Below, one piece after another: positions 54,055-62,830 of a stretch of DNA of 64,000 nt. The stretch is taken from contig NZ_BSFQ01000027.1 of assembly GCF_027922425.1 (NCBI RefSeq), positions 35,959 to 99,958 of the forward strand. Reading direction: 5' to 3'. The position numbers were made by a program, and so were the translations under genes. This DNA is from Pseudonocardia halophobica (GTDB lineage Bacteria; Actinomycetota; Actinomycetes; Mycobacteriales; Pseudonocardiaceae). The notes beneath the pieces were generated by a model. The model did no database searches and had not been told where the DNA came from. It saw only the letters and a program-made list of their open reading frames with translations. How positions within the stretch are numbered: position 1 is the first letter of the stretch; the number at the start of each line of letters is the position of its first letter.

Positions 54055-55797
54055 ATGAACGTCGGAGCGATTGAGTTTCACTCCACGCACCCCCGCGACG
54101 CCCACGACGTGCTGCGCCGGGCCCGGGATCTGCTCCTCGACAGCCCGGGCCGCCGGGACGAGATCGCGGACGGCTTCGCGTGGCCGGATCTCGGTGCATC
54201 CTTCAACTGGGCCGTGGACTGGTTCGACCGGATCGCCCGCGCGAACGACGCGCCGGCCCTGCGGATCGTCGAGGAGGGAGGCGCGGACTCCACCTACAGC
54301 TTTGAGGAGCTGCGGCACCGGTCTGACCAGGTTGCCCGCCGGCTGGAGCAGCTCGGCGTCGGGCGCGGAGATCCGGTGATTCTGATGCTGGGCAACCAGG
54401 TCGAGCTGTGGGAGTCGATGCTGGCGGTGATGAAGATCGGCGCCGTCCTGGTGCCCACGACGACCGCGCTGGGCCCGTCGGACCTCGCTGATCGGGTCCG
54501 GCGAAGTGGTGCCCGTGCCGTCGTCGCAAACGCCGCGGACACGCCGAAGTTCGACGGGATCGGAGGGGACCACCTTCGGCTCGTGGTCGGGCAGGCATCC
54601 GGATGGACGGAGTACCAGACGTGCCGGGCGATCGAGTCGCCCGCCCCGTTCGCGTCCACCACGGTGCCGGAAGACCGCATGCTGATGTACTTCACCTCTG
54701 GGACGACGAGTAAGCCCAAGCTCGTCGAGCACACTCAGGCCTCCTACGGCCTGGGGCACCTGACCACCATGTACTTCCTCGGTCTACGACCGGGCGACGT
54801 CCACCTCAACATCAGCTCGCCGGGGTGGGCAAAGCACTCCTGGAGCTGCTTCTTCGCGCCATGGCTCGCCGAGGCAACAGTCTTTGTTTACAACTACTCG
54901 CGCTTCGACGCCGCCGCGCTGCTCGCCGAGATCCGACGCTGCGGGGTCACCAGCCTGTGCGCGCCGCCCACGGTGTGGCGGATGCTGATTCAGGCCGACA
55001 TCTCCGGCGGCAGCGGGCAGCTCCGGGAGCTCCTCAGCGCGGGTGAGCCACTGAATGCCGAGGTCATCGCTCATATTCGCATGCACTGGGGGCTCACGAT
55101 CCGGGACGGCTTCGGCCAGACGGAAACCACCGCGCTGGTGGGGAACCCGCCCGGCGCCCCGCTCAAGGTCGGGTCGATGGGCAAGCCCCTGCCGGGCGTG
55201 CCCGTGACCGTCGTGGACCCGGTCACCGGCTCGCCCGTGGACGAGGGTGAGATCTGCCTCGACCTGACGCAGCGGCCGGTCAACCTCATGGTCGGCTACG
55301 TCGACGACCCTGAGAACACCGCGGAGGTCATGGCAGCGGGGCTCTACCACACCGGTGACGTTGCATCCCGGGACGCCGACGGCTATCTCACCTACATCGG
55401 CCGCACGGACGACGTCTTCAAGGCCTCCGATTACAAGGTCTCGCCGTTCGAGCTCGAGAGCGTCCTGCTGGAGCATCCGGCAATCGCCGAGGCCGCCGTC
55501 GTGCCGGCGCCGGACCCGACCAGACTGGCAGTCCCCAAGGCGTACGTGACCCTCGCGGCCGGCTGGTCCCCGGACGACGACACCGCCTTCGAGATCCTGC
55601 GCTTCGCTCGCCAGCGGTTGGCGCCCTATCAGCGTGTTCGTCGGATCGAGTTCGCTGCGCTTCCGAAGACCATCTCCGGAAAGATCCGGCGCGCCGAGCT
55701 GCGTGAGCGGGAGAGCTCGGGGAAACGCCCGCAGCGGGAGTGGAGGGACGACCAGTTCCCTGCCCTGAAGGGGCCCGCGGGCGACCGGGGTCGCTGA
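54055..55797 (+). CDS. AMP-dependent synthetase/ligase (acyl-CoA synthetase)
   Basis: 580 residues. ATG 54055 is favoured because GAAGG lies 9 bases upstream; ATG 54046 is too close. ANL-family motifs: YFTSGTTSKPKLVEHT (phosphate loop), GFGQTETT (A5), YHTGDVASRDADG (A7), and the hinge GRTDDVFKASDYKVSPFE with the C-terminal Lys in PKTISGKIRRAEL. The size and the ASDYKVSPFE hinge recall medium-chain acyl or benzoate-type ligases. It provides a CoA thioester for the acyl-CoA dehydrogenase. Confidence 0.9.
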   Translation: MNVGAIEFHSTHPRDAHDVLRRARDLLLDSPGRRDEIADGFAWPDLGASFNWAVDWFDRIARANDAPALRIVEEGGADSTYSFEELRHRSDQVARRLEQLGVGRGDPVILMLGNQVELWESMLAVMKIGAVLVPTTTALGPSDLADRVRRSGARAVVANAADTPKFDGIGGDHLRLVVGQASGWTEYQTCRAIESPAPFASTTVPEDRMLMYFTSGTTSKPKLVEHTQASYGLGHLTTMYFLGLRPGDVHLNISSPGWAKHSWSCFFAPWLAEATVFVYNYSRFDAAALLAEIRRCGVTSLCAPPTVWRMLIQADISGGSGQLRELLSAGEPLNAEVIAHIRMHWGLTIRDGFGQTETTALVGNPPGAPLKVGSMGKPLPGVPVTVVDPVTGSPVDEGEICLDLTQRPVNLMVGYVDDPENTAEVMAAGLYHTGDVASRDADGYLTYIGRTDDVFKASDYKVSPFELESVLLEHPAIAEAAVVPAPDPTRLAVPKAYVTLAAGWSPDDDTAFEILRFARQRLAPYQRVRRIEFAALPKTISGKIRRAELRERESSGKRPQREWRDDQFPALKGPAGDRGR

Positions 55798-55866
55798 CCG
55801 CTGCACCCACACCAGGCGGGGTCGGCACCGACCGATCCCATTGAGAGATCGACGGGAGAGTTCGCC

Positions 55867-56889
55867 ATGTCCGAGAACGGGGCTGAACTGCGGTTCGACG
55901 GCCGGGTCGCAGTCGTGACCGGTGCGGGAAGCGGGCTCGGTCGCGCCCACGCGGAGCTGCTCGCGTCGCGGGGTGCCCGCGTCGTCGTCAGCGAGCTGCC
56001 GGCGTCCGAGCAGCGCGCCCTCGAGGTGTGTGCAGGCATCGCTGCACAAGGCGGCCAGGCCGTGCCGGTTCTCGGGCGGGTCGGGGATGCCGCCCACGCC
56101 GAGGAGCTGGTCGTCGCGGCCCTCGATCATTTCGGCCGGATCGACATCGTCGTCAACAACGCCGGGACCCCCGGAACGGTCGGGATGACCGCGGAGTACG
56201 CGCCGACGGAGACCCTCGAGGCACAGTACGACGTGCACCTGCGCGGGCCCATGCAGATCAACCGTGCGGCCTGGCCGCACTTCGTGGACCAACGCTACGG
56301 GCGGATCCTGCTGACCTCGTCTCCCAACGGCACCGGCTGGATGCCCGGAGCGGCCGGCTACGAGATCGACTACGCCACGGCAAAGGGTGCGATATTCGCG
56401 CTCGCCCGGCAGACGGCGGGCGCGGGGATCGCCCATGGCATCAAGGTCAACGCGCTCATGCCGTGGGCCTACACGACCATGGTGCGCACCAACTACGGCA
56501 CCTCCGAGATGGGGCGCTGGATGGAGGCCAACCTCCGCGCGGACCTTGCCGTCGCCGGTGTGCTGCCGCTGCTGCACGAGGACTGCCCGACGACCGGCGA
56601 GACCATCTCCTCAGCGGGTGGCCGCGTCGCCCGGGTCTTCTTCGCGGCGACCCGCGGCTACTTCGGTCCGAAGCTCACGCCCGAGACCGTCATGGCGAAT
56701 TGGTCGCAGGTCATGGGCACGGTCGGGGAGACCGGCGAACTACAGGACGCCTTCGAACAGACCTTCGTCCGCGAGCGCGAGGTGCTCTACCGGACGCTGA
56801 ACGAGGGCGCGGTCCCGGATCTCCCGTGGATCGTGCACCAGGTGCTGAAGCCGTCCTCGGCCGAAGACACATCTGCCCGGATCCCGTGA
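55867..56889 (+). CDS. SDR family oxidoreductase, extended C-terminus (HSD17B4/MFE-2-like dehydrogenase domain)
   Basis: 340 residues. TGAGSGLGRAHAELLASRGA, NNAG, a Ser in SSPNGTGWMPGA and YATAK form a complete SDR core. About 70 extra residues follow (SAGGRVARVFFAATRGYFGP), as in the (3R)-hydroxyacyl-CoA dehydrogenase domain of peroxisomal multifunctional enzyme type 2 and its actinobacterial homologues. It probably oxidises a 3-hydroxyacyl-CoA. A hairpin terminator follows directly after the stop. Confidence 0.87.
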   Translation: MSENGAELRFDGRVAVVTGAGSGLGRAHAELLASRGARVVVSELPASEQRALEVCAGIAAQGGQAVPVLGRVGDAAHAEELVVAALDHFGRIDIVVNNAGTPGTVGMTAEYAPTETLEAQYDVHLRGPMQINRAAWPHFVDQRYGRILLTSSPNGTGWMPGAAGYEIDYATAKGAIFALARQTAGAGIAHGIKVNALMPWAYTTMVRTNYGTSEMGRWMEANLRADLAVAGVLPLLHEDCPTTGETISSAGGRVARVFFAATRGYFGPKLTPETVMANWSQVMGTVGETGELQDAFEQTFVREREVLYRTLNEGAVPDLPWIVHQVLKPSSAEDTSARIP

Positions 56890-56910
56890 CCCGCCCGCCG
56901 GGCGGGCGGG
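56890..56910 (+). terminator. Hairpin terminator after the SDR gene
   Basis: CCCGCCCG (56890-56897) and CGGGCGGG (56903-56910) form an 8-bp perfect stem with a 5-base loop, starting at the base after the stop codon. No U-tract is seen. It may separate the block from the IclR gene. Confidence 0.6.
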
Positions 56911-56959
56911 CGCAGGAGAGGCTGAGAGGTGGGGGAGCATGCGGACGACGACGGTCGAC

Positions 56960-56976
56960 ATCGACGTCGATAGAAT
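56960..56976 (+). promoter_or_regulatory. Palindrome and -10-like box upstream of the IclR regulator
   Basis: ATCGACGTCGAT (56960-56971) is a perfect 12-bp palindrome. It runs directly into TAGAAT (56971-56976), which matches the -10 consensus at 5 of 6 positions. IclR-type regulators often repress their own promoter, so this is a plausible autoregulatory operator. No -35 box with correct spacing is clear. Confidence 0.45.
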
Positions 56977-57040
56977 GGGCCGTACGACGGTGGTGTCGCA
57001 CCCGCCGGATGGTCGGCCGGTAGGCGGGGAGGACGAGAAC

Positions 57041-57766
57041 GTGACGGAGCCGGCGCTCAAGGCGCACCGCACGGTCTCTAGGGTCACCTCGATCCTGGAA
57101 CACGTGGCACAACAGCCGCGTGTCCCGCTGAGCAGGCTGACGACGATCCTCGACGCCCCGAAGTCCTCGGTCTTCGCTCTGGTGAAGGGCCTGGTCTCGG
57201 AGGGTTACCTCGTCGAGGACGAGCTCGGCTACTCGCTCGGGCCGGCCGTGGCGAACCTCCTCAGGTCCGAAGGGCCGACCCTGGCAGACATTGCCCAGGC
57301 CACGCTCGTGGAGCTGCGCGACCTGTTCGACGAGACCGTGATGCTGGCGACGCGAGTCGGGGACTCGTTGATCTACATCGCCTCCGCGGAGTCGCGTCAG
57401 CCGATCCGCTACTCCGCCCCTCTCCGTGTGCGCAGGCCTCTCTACCCGACGAGCACCGGCAAGGTCTTCCTCGCCTGGTCCACGCGCCGCCGTCGCCGCA
57501 CCTACCTGCGTTCGTTGATCGACGACGAGCGCACACTGCTAGACGCCGAGGCGGAGTTGGAGCAGGTCCGACGCGAAGGAGTCTCCTACAACCGGGGAGA
57601 GACCTTGCCGGACGTCTCCGCCGTTGCACGGCCGATCCTCGTCCGCGACGAGGTCGTCGGTGTCATCGCTGTGGCCGGCCCGACCGTCCGAATGCCGCCA
57701 ACGCTGGACCATGCGCCGGAAGCTCTGGCACAAGCAACGGGTCGGTTGGCGGAACGACTGTCGTGA
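57041..57766 (+). CDS. IclR family transcriptional regulator
   Basis: 241 residues from GTG 57041, preceded by GGGGAGG at proper spacing. An ATG at 56939 would add 34 residues that look unlike IclR and overlap the promoter. The N-terminal winged helix VSRVTSILEHVAQQPRVPLS with the recognition helix SSVFALVKGLVSEGY is followed by an IclR effector domain (LRDLFDETVMLATRVGD, then YPTSTGKVFLAW). It controls uptake and catabolic genes in response to an aromatic or carboxylic acid. Placed between two operons, it may govern both the genes from 45985 and those from 58165. Confidence 0.87.
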   Translation: MTEPALKAHRTVSRVTSILEHVAQQPRVPLSRLTTILDAPKSSVFALVKGLVSEGYLVEDELGYSLGPAVANLLRSEGPTLADIAQATLVELRDLFDETVMLATRVGDSLIYIASAESRQPIRYSAPLRVRRPLYPTSTGKVFLAWSTRRRRRTYLRSLIDDERTLLDAEAELEQVRREGVSYNRGETLPDVSAVARPILVRDEVVGVIAVAGPTVRMPPTLDHAPEALAQATGRLAERLS

Positions 57767-58164
57767 CTCACTCACTGACGCTCACGGAGAGCGACGGCAG
57801 AGGCTCGGCCTAGACCTCCCCCCACGGTGTGACGAAGTCGCATCTCCTGAACCGACGAGGGGCTGACCTCACCGGTGGCGAGAGCAGCGGTCGGTCTGGT
57901 TTGTGCCCGAACAACGGGAGAGTGAGCTCGCGAGCGAGTCACCCCAGGACGTCGCCAGCCCGCCAGCTAGTGCGAACGTGACTTCGATTCAGCACGAGCG
58001 CGAGCTGATTTGGCCCCTCAACAAAGGTCATACCCGAACACACCCGCCGACGGTTATGAGGGGCTCACCCTCACCACCGGCCTGACCCGCTCAGCCGCAG
58101 ATCTCAAGAAGACCGTCTCACGGCATGACGGCCGCGGGCGGCATCGATCGTACGAGGAGCTCCT
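57767..58164. other. Intergenic region before the HMG-CoA lyase operon
   Basis: About 400 bases with no clear gene. Less GC-rich patches around 57990-58060 suggest promoter DNA, but I cannot point to a reliable -35/-10 pair. An AGGAG ribosome site near its end leads into the small reading frame at 58165. Confidence 0.4.
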
Positions 58165-58323
58165 ATGACCCCCTGGTGGCACCCGCGTGACCCGTCTGTC
58201 GGTATAGAGCTCGGCGAGGAGCTCAGGAAGGCCCACACAAGCGAGCTCAACGAGGTAGAGATGCGCGGCACGTCCCTGCAGGCCCGCCGACTCGGCGGCG
58301 TCCTCACCTTCCGGAATGCCTGA
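58165..58323 (+). CDS. Possible small protein overlapping the HMG-CoA lyase start
   Basis: 52 codons with an AGGAG site 5 bases before the ATG. The sequence begins MTPWWHPRDPSVG and ends RRLGGVLTFRNA; no family is recognised. Its stop lies 8 bases inside ATG 58316 of the lyase gene, an arrangement typical of translational coupling. It may be a leader that couples translation or a real small protein. It could also be chance. Confidence 0.35.
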   Translation: MTPWWHPRDPSVGIELGEELRKAHTSELNEVEMRGTSLQARRLGGVLTFRNA

Positions 58324-59254
58324 CATGGATTTCGGAGTCACATCGCTCGATGGTCTGCCGCTGCCTCCGCGGGTCACGATCTGCGAGGTCGGGCCGCGGG
58401 ATGGGCTGCAGAACGAGTCCACCGTGTTGCCGGTCGAGGTGAAGGCGGAGTTCGTGGAGCGCCTGGTCGATGCCGGGCACACCGTGGTCGAGACGACGAG
58501 CTTCGTGCATCCGAGGTGGGTACCTCAGCTGGCCGATGCCGAGAACCTCCTGCGTGCGCTCACCCCAGTGCCCGGAGTGCGCTACCCGGTGCTGGTGCCC
58601 AACCCGCGTGGTCTGGACCGTGCCCTCGACCTCGGTGTCCAGGACGTCGCGGTGTTCGGCAGCGTGACCGAGACCTTCGCCCGCCGCAACCTCAACCGCA
58701 CCGTTGACCAGTCGTTGAAGATGTTCGCCCCGGTGGTGGCCCGGGCCCGCGAGGCGGGGCTGCGAGTCCGCGGCTACCTGTCGATGTGCTTCGGCGACCC
58801 CTGGGAAGGCGAGGTCTCGCCACGCCAGGTGCTCGACGCCGCGACCCGGATGATGGCCTTGGGCTGCACCGAGCTCAGCCTCGGTGACACCATCGGCGTC
58901 GCGACGCCCGGCCGAGTCATTGCCGTTCTCGACGCCCTGATCGCCTCTGGCATCGGCGTCGACTCGATCGCCGTGCACTTCCACGACACCTACGGCCAGG
59001 CGCTGGCCAACGCCCTGACTGCTTTGCGCCGCGGCGTGACCACCTTCGACGCCTCCGCAGGAGGCCTGGGGGGATGCCCGTACGCCGGCAGCGCGACCGG
59101 CAACCTCGCCACCGAGGACCTGCTGTGGCAGCTGCACGGGCTGGGCATCGACACCGGCATCGACTTGCAGAAGATGGTCGACACCAGCACGTGGTTGGCC
59201 AAAGAGCTCGGCCGCCCGAGCCCGTCGCGCACCGTCACGGCCCTCGCCGGCTGA
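58316..59254 (+). CDS. mvaB: Hydroxymethylglutaryl-CoA lyase
   Basis: 312 residues from ATG 58316 (ATG 58325 is an alternative). It is a DRE-TIM metallolyase: the N-terminal EVGPRDGLQNE metal-binding segment, HFHDTYGQAL (metal His pair), and the HMG-CoA-lyase signature GGLGGCPYAGSATGNLATEDL with the catalytic Cys. It cleaves (S)-HMG-CoA to acetyl-CoA and acetoacetate. The downstream CoA-transferase and hydratase genes supply the flanking reactions, as in leucine or methylglutaconate breakdown. Confidence 0.92.
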   Translation: MPDMDFGVTSLDGLPLPPRVTICEVGPRDGLQNESTVLPVEVKAEFVERLVDAGHTVVETTSFVHPRWVPQLADAENLLRALTPVPGVRYPVLVPNPRGLDRALDLGVQDVAVFGSVTETFARRNLNRTVDQSLKMFAPVVARAREAGLRVRGYLSMCFGDPWEGEVSPRQVLDAATRMMALGCTELSLGDTIGVATPGRVIAVLDALIASGIGVDSIAVHFHDTYGQALANALTALRRGVTTFDASAGGLGGCPYAGSATGNLATEDLLWQLHGLGIDTGIDLQKMVDTSTWLAKELGRPSPSRTVTALAG

Positions 59255-59288
59255 CACCCCACCGTCTATCTCGCCCCAGGAGGAACGC

Positions 59289-60053
59289 ATGGACAAGGTG
59301 CTCACTGCGGAGCAGGCACTGGCCGGTATCGGCGATGGCGCGACACTGGCGGTCGGTGGGTTCGGGCTCTGCGGCATCCCATCCACCCTCATCGCCGCCC
59401 TGCACCGGGCCGGGGTGAGCGACCTGCGAGTCGTGTCGAACAACTGCGGCGTGGACGACTGGGGGTTGGGGATCCTGCTCGCCGACCGCCGGATCAGCCG
59501 GGTCACCGGCTCCTATGTCGGGGAGAACAAGGAGTTCGCCCGCCAGTACCTGTCCGGCGAGCTTGAGGTCGAACTCTGTCCGCAGGGAACCCTCGCCGAA
59601 CGGCTGCGCGCTGGCGGCTGCGGCATCCCCGCCTTCTTCACCCCCGCCGGGGTCGGCACCCAGATCGCCGACGGCGGGCTGCCCTGGCGCTACCACCTCG
59701 ACGGCACCGTCGCCGTCGCCTCCCCGGCCAAGGAGGTCCGCGAGTTCGGCGGCGTCGCGCACGTGCTCGAGGAAGCCATCGTCACCGACTACGCCCTCGT
59801 CGCCGCCGCCCGCGGCGACCGGCACGGCAACCTCGTGTTCGACAAGACCGCGCAGAACTTCAACCCGCTGTGCGCCATGGCCGGCCGGGTCACCATCGCC
59901 GAAGTCCAGGAGCTGGTCGAACCCGGCGAGTTCGACCCCGCCCAGATCCACCTTCCAGGAATCTTCGTCCAACACGTCGTGCACGGCCCGGACGTCGAGA
60001 AGCGCATCGAGAAGACCACCGTCACCGACACTGCCCCGAAGGCGACCCGATGA
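59289..60053 (+). CDS. 3-oxoacid CoA-transferase, subunit A
   Basis: 254 residues. The N-terminal GGFGLCGIPSTLIAAL, VSNNCGVDDWGLG, and AFFTPAGVGTQIADGG are signatures of the alpha subunit of succinyl-CoA:3-oxoacid or acetoacetate CoA-transferases (ScoA/AtoD type). Together with subunit B encoded by the overlapping gene at 60050 it would activate acetoacetate released by HMG-CoA lyase. An AGGAGG site lies just upstream. The heterotetramer is cytosolic. Confidence 0.92.
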   Translation: MDKVLTAEQALAGIGDGATLAVGGFGLCGIPSTLIAALHRAGVSDLRVVSNNCGVDDWGLGILLADRRISRVTGSYVGENKEFARQYLSGELEVELCPQGTLAERLRAGGCGIPAFFTPAGVGTQIADGGLPWRYHLDGTVAVASPAKEVREFGGVAHVLEEAIVTDYALVAAARGDRHGNLVFDKTAQNFNPLCAMAGRVTIAEVQELVEPGEFDPAQIHLPGIFVQHVVHGPDVEKRIEKTTVTDTAPKATR

Positions 60054-60691
60054 GCCTGACCCGCACCCAGATGGCCGCCCGTGCCGCAGCCGAGCTGCGC
60101 GACGGCCAGTACGTCAACCTCGGCATCGGCCTGCCCACCCTCATCCCAGGCTTCCTGCCCGAGGGTGTGCACGTGGTGCTGCACAGCGAGAACGGCCTGC
60201 TCGGCACCGGCCCCTACCCCACCCCCGACGCCGTCGACCCCGACCTGATCAACGCCGGCAAGGAGACCGTCACCATCCGCCCCGGCGCCTCCTACTTCGA
60301 CTCGGCTCTGTCCTTCGGGATCATCCGCGGCGGCCACCTCGACGTCGCCCTCCTCGGCGCCATGCAGGTCTCTGAGCACGGCGACCTGTCGAACTGGGCC
60401 GTCCCGGGGAAGATGGTCAAGGGCATGGGCGGGGCCATGGACCTCGTCCACGGCGCCCGCCGCGTGATCGTGCTGATGGAGCACACCGTCAAGGACGGGT
60501 CACCGAAGATCCTTCGCGAGAACACCCTGCCCTACACCGGGCTGCGCGTGGTGAACCGGATCATCACCGACCTCGCCGTCCTCGACGTCACCGACGACGG
60601 GCTCGTCCTGGTCGAGACCGCGCCGGGCGTCACCGTCGGCGAGGTCCGCGCCGCCACCGACGCACCCCTGCAGATTGGGGTAGCGGCGTGA
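60050..60691 (+). CDS. 3-oxoacid CoA-transferase, subunit B
   Basis: 213 residues from ATG 60050, which overlaps the subunit A stop. It has VNLGIGLPTLIPGFLPEG and HSENGLLGTGPYP with the catalytic Glu that forms the CoA thioester, GGHLDVALLGAMQVSEHGDL and MGGAMDLVHGARRVIV. It is the beta subunit of the same CoA-transferase. It ends in a GTGA overlap with the following enoyl-CoA hydratase gene, so the three are made in fixed proportion. Confidence 0.92.
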   Translation: MSLTRTQMAARAAAELRDGQYVNLGIGLPTLIPGFLPEGVHVVLHSENGLLGTGPYPTPDAVDPDLINAGKETVTIRPGASYFDSALSFGIIRGGHLDVALLGAMQVSEHGDLSNWAVPGKMVKGMGGAMDLVHGARRVIVLMEHTVKDGSPKILRENTLPYTGLRVVNRIITDLAVLDVTDDGLVLVETAPGVTVGEVRAATDAPLQIGVAA

Positions 60692-61497
60692 GCGAGCTCG
60701 TCCACCGCGACACCACCGACGGCGTCGCGACGATCACCCTCGACTCCCCCGCCAACCGCAACGCGCTGTCGGCGCAGCTACGCCGCGAGCTGATCGACCA
60801 CCTCGACACCGCGCTCGCCGACGACGCCGTGCGGATGATCGTGCTGACCCACACCGGCACCGTCTTCTGCGCCGGTATGGACCTCAAGGAATCAAAGGGG
60901 CAGAGCGCCGGGCAGCAGGGGGTCACCGAGGTTCCGCGCATCCTCGAGACGATCTGGACCTCGCCCAAGCCCATCCTCGCGCGGCTCACCGGCCCGGCCC
61001 GCGCCGGCGGCCTCGGCCTCGTCGCCGCCTGCGACTTCGCCGTCGCCGCCAACACCGCCACCTTCGCCTTCACCGAGGTGTGGCTGGGGCTGGTGCCCGC
61101 CGTCATCTCAGTGACGGTGCTACCCCGGCTGCTGCCGCGTGCCGCGCACGAGCTCTTCCTCACCGGCGAAACCTTCGACGCCGCCCGCGCTGCCACCATC
61201 GGCCTGATCAACCGCGCCGTCCCCACCGACGAGGTCGACGCCGAGATCAGCCGCTACCTCGACATGCTCCGGCGCGGCGCACCCGGCGCCCTCGCCGGGG
61301 TCAAGGACCTGCTGCGCCGCGAACGCCCGAGTTCAATGTCCGACGACTTCGCACAGATGAACGCCCTGTCCGCCGACTTCTTCGCAAGCACCGAAGGCCA
61401 GGAAGGCATACGCGCCTTCGCCGAAAAGCGTTGTCCCACCTGGGTGTATCGAGACGACTCCCTCTTTTCTGCGCTGACGACACCCAAGTCGACCTAA
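60688..61497 (+). CDS. Enoyl-CoA hydratase, methylglutaconyl-CoA hydratase (LiuC/AUH)-like
   Basis: 269 residues from GTG 60688. Crotonase features: VFCAGMDLKES, LTGPARAGGLGLVAACD (oxyanion hole), and FAFTEVWLGLVPAVIS with the Glu of the FTE segment. The GPARAGGLGLVAACD and TEVxLGLVPA patterns recall methylglutaconyl-CoA hydratases. It would add water to 3-methylglutaconyl-CoA and make HMG-CoA, the substrate of the lyase encoded upstream. A related activity such as hydration of another branched enoyl-CoA is possible. Confidence 0.87.
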   Translation: MSELVHRDTTDGVATITLDSPANRNALSAQLRRELIDHLDTALADDAVRMIVLTHTGTVFCAGMDLKESKGQSAGQQGVTEVPRILETIWTSPKPILARLTGPARAGGLGLVAACDFAVAANTATFAFTEVWLGLVPAVISVTVLPRLLPRAAHELFLTGETFDAARAATIGLINRAVPTDEVDAEISRYLDMLRRGAPGALAGVKDLLRRERPSSMSDDFAQMNALSADFFASTEGQEGIRAFAEKRCPTWVYRDDSLFSALTTPKST

Positions 61498-61515
61498 TAG
61501 ATCCGGAGGAAGTAT

Positions 61516-62013
61516 ATGCACATGGCTGACCTGTACCACACTGGTCTTGTCGTGAAGGATCTCCGTTCGTCCATCGAGACTTATGGGGCATTGATGGGGA
61601 CAGAGTTCACGCCGCCCCAACTCCGTTGTTTGGATTTGCGTGACGACGCCGCGGAGTACCACGTCGATCTCACAATCGCCTACTCGCGGCAGGGCCCGCA
61701 TCGAGTCGAGTTGATCGAGGCGGTTCCGGGCACACTGTGGGACGTCCGCGAGGGTGCTCCGACAGCACACCACCTGGGCATCTGGTGCGACGACGTTCCC
61801 GGCGAGTCGGCGAAGCTCAGCGCCGCGGGCAATCCACTCCTCGCGACCCTGGCGGCGGATCCCGAGCGCGCGACATACCTCGCATACCACAGGCTGCCCG
61901 ACGGCTCCCTCATCGAGCTGGTCGATGCATCGGCTCGGGACAGGCTCGAGGCGTGGTTCGCGGGCGCAGAGTACGCGGGCCCAGCCGGCCGGCACGCGCG
62001 GCCTTCAGAGTAG
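61516..62013 (+). CDS. VOC/glyoxalase-fold protein
   Basis: 165 residues from ATG 61516, with GGAGG 9 bases upstream; an ATG at 61522 would remove two residues. HTGLVVKDLRSSIETYGALMG and HHLGIWCDDVPGESAKLSAA are the paired beta-alpha-beta repeats of the vicinal oxygen chelate superfamily; metal ligands could be H9, H88 and a C-terminal Glu in GSLIELVD. Such proteins act as isomerases, epimerases or dioxygenases. Methylmalonyl-CoA epimerase-like activity on a CoA ester would fit the pathway, but this is a guess. Confidence 0.8.
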   Translation: MHMADLYHTGLVVKDLRSSIETYGALMGTEFTPPQLRCLDLRDDAAEYHVDLTIAYSRQGPHRVELIEAVPGTLWDVREGAPTAHHLGIWCDDVPGESAKLSAAGNPLLATLAADPERATYLAYHRLPDGSLIELVDASARDRLEAWFAGAEYAGPAGRHARPSE

Positions 62014-62176
62014 TACCTGCCTCGTACTGATGGCCGGAGCGCGAAAGGGAGCGGAAGGCGCTCGGCCGGCAGGTCTGCAGGCAGCGGCGCCAACGCTCAG
62101 CACGCGTAAGACAGAGCGGGGGAGTGACGACCGTCTTGTCGCGACCAAGCATGTCAAACAGAGGGGAGCAGGAAGC

Positions 62177-62716
62177 ATGATCACGCAAATTCGCCAGATC
62201 ATTACTGGCCACGACGAGAATGGGAAGTCGATACTCGTCTCAGACCATGTGATGGAGCCGGTGCAAGTCGCTGCGATCTACGGCTCCGAGTTCTACATGG
62301 TGTGGGGAACTGAAGGCCCTGAGGCACGCGTGGGGATGTCGGCTGAAGGGCCGACAACGACCCCGTTCTTTCCCCGTCTCGGGGGCACGCGGTTCGTGTT
62401 GCTGCGCTACGCACCGGACTCCTCGGTACCGGAGAACATCGGTGATCCCGATGAGGTCGCAGCGGAGGTGGCCGAGAAGCTCGATGGGATGTTCGAGCCC
62501 TTTGAAGCCGGCAATCCCAAGATGCACACCACCGACTCGATCGACTACGCGTTCTGCGTCGAGGGTGAGATGTGGATGGAGCTCGATGACGGCCAGGAGG
62601 TGCACCTGACCCCGGGAACCTGTCTCGTCCAGCGTGGCACGCGGCACGCTTGGCACAACCGAAGCGACAAACCGTCGCTGATGCTCTACGTGCTCGTTGG
62701 AGCCTCGCGCTCATGA
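62177..62716 (+). CDS. Cupin-domain protein
   Basis: 179 residues from ATG 62177, with GGAAG upstream. The C-terminal half has the cupin motif pattern: DYAFCVEGEMWMELDDGQEV, then TPGTCLVQRGTRHAWHNRSD. The first metal His is HTTDSIDY and the last is in RHAWHN. No particular activity can be assigned: single-domain cupins include dioxygenases, isomerases and ligand sensors. It lies 163 bases after the VOC gene, followed by an SDR, so it is probably part of the same catabolic set. Confidence 0.82.
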   Translation: MITQIRQIITGHDENGKSILVSDHVMEPVQVAAIYGSEFYMVWGTEGPEARVGMSAEGPTTTPFFPRLGGTRFVLLRYAPDSSVPENIGDPDEVAAEVAEKLDGMFEPFEAGNPKMHTTDSIDYAFCVEGEMWMELDDGQEVHLTPGTCLVQRGTRHAWHNRSDKPSLMLYVLVGASRS

Positions 62717-62830
62717 ACGCCGACTCCAGCCTGTCGACACGGGTTGCGGCTACTGCCCAGGAGCCTGTGCTCGCTGCTCCACCCTCAAAGGAGAGCGCTG
62801 TGCGAGTCGCGCGCAAAGGGGGAGAGCCGC

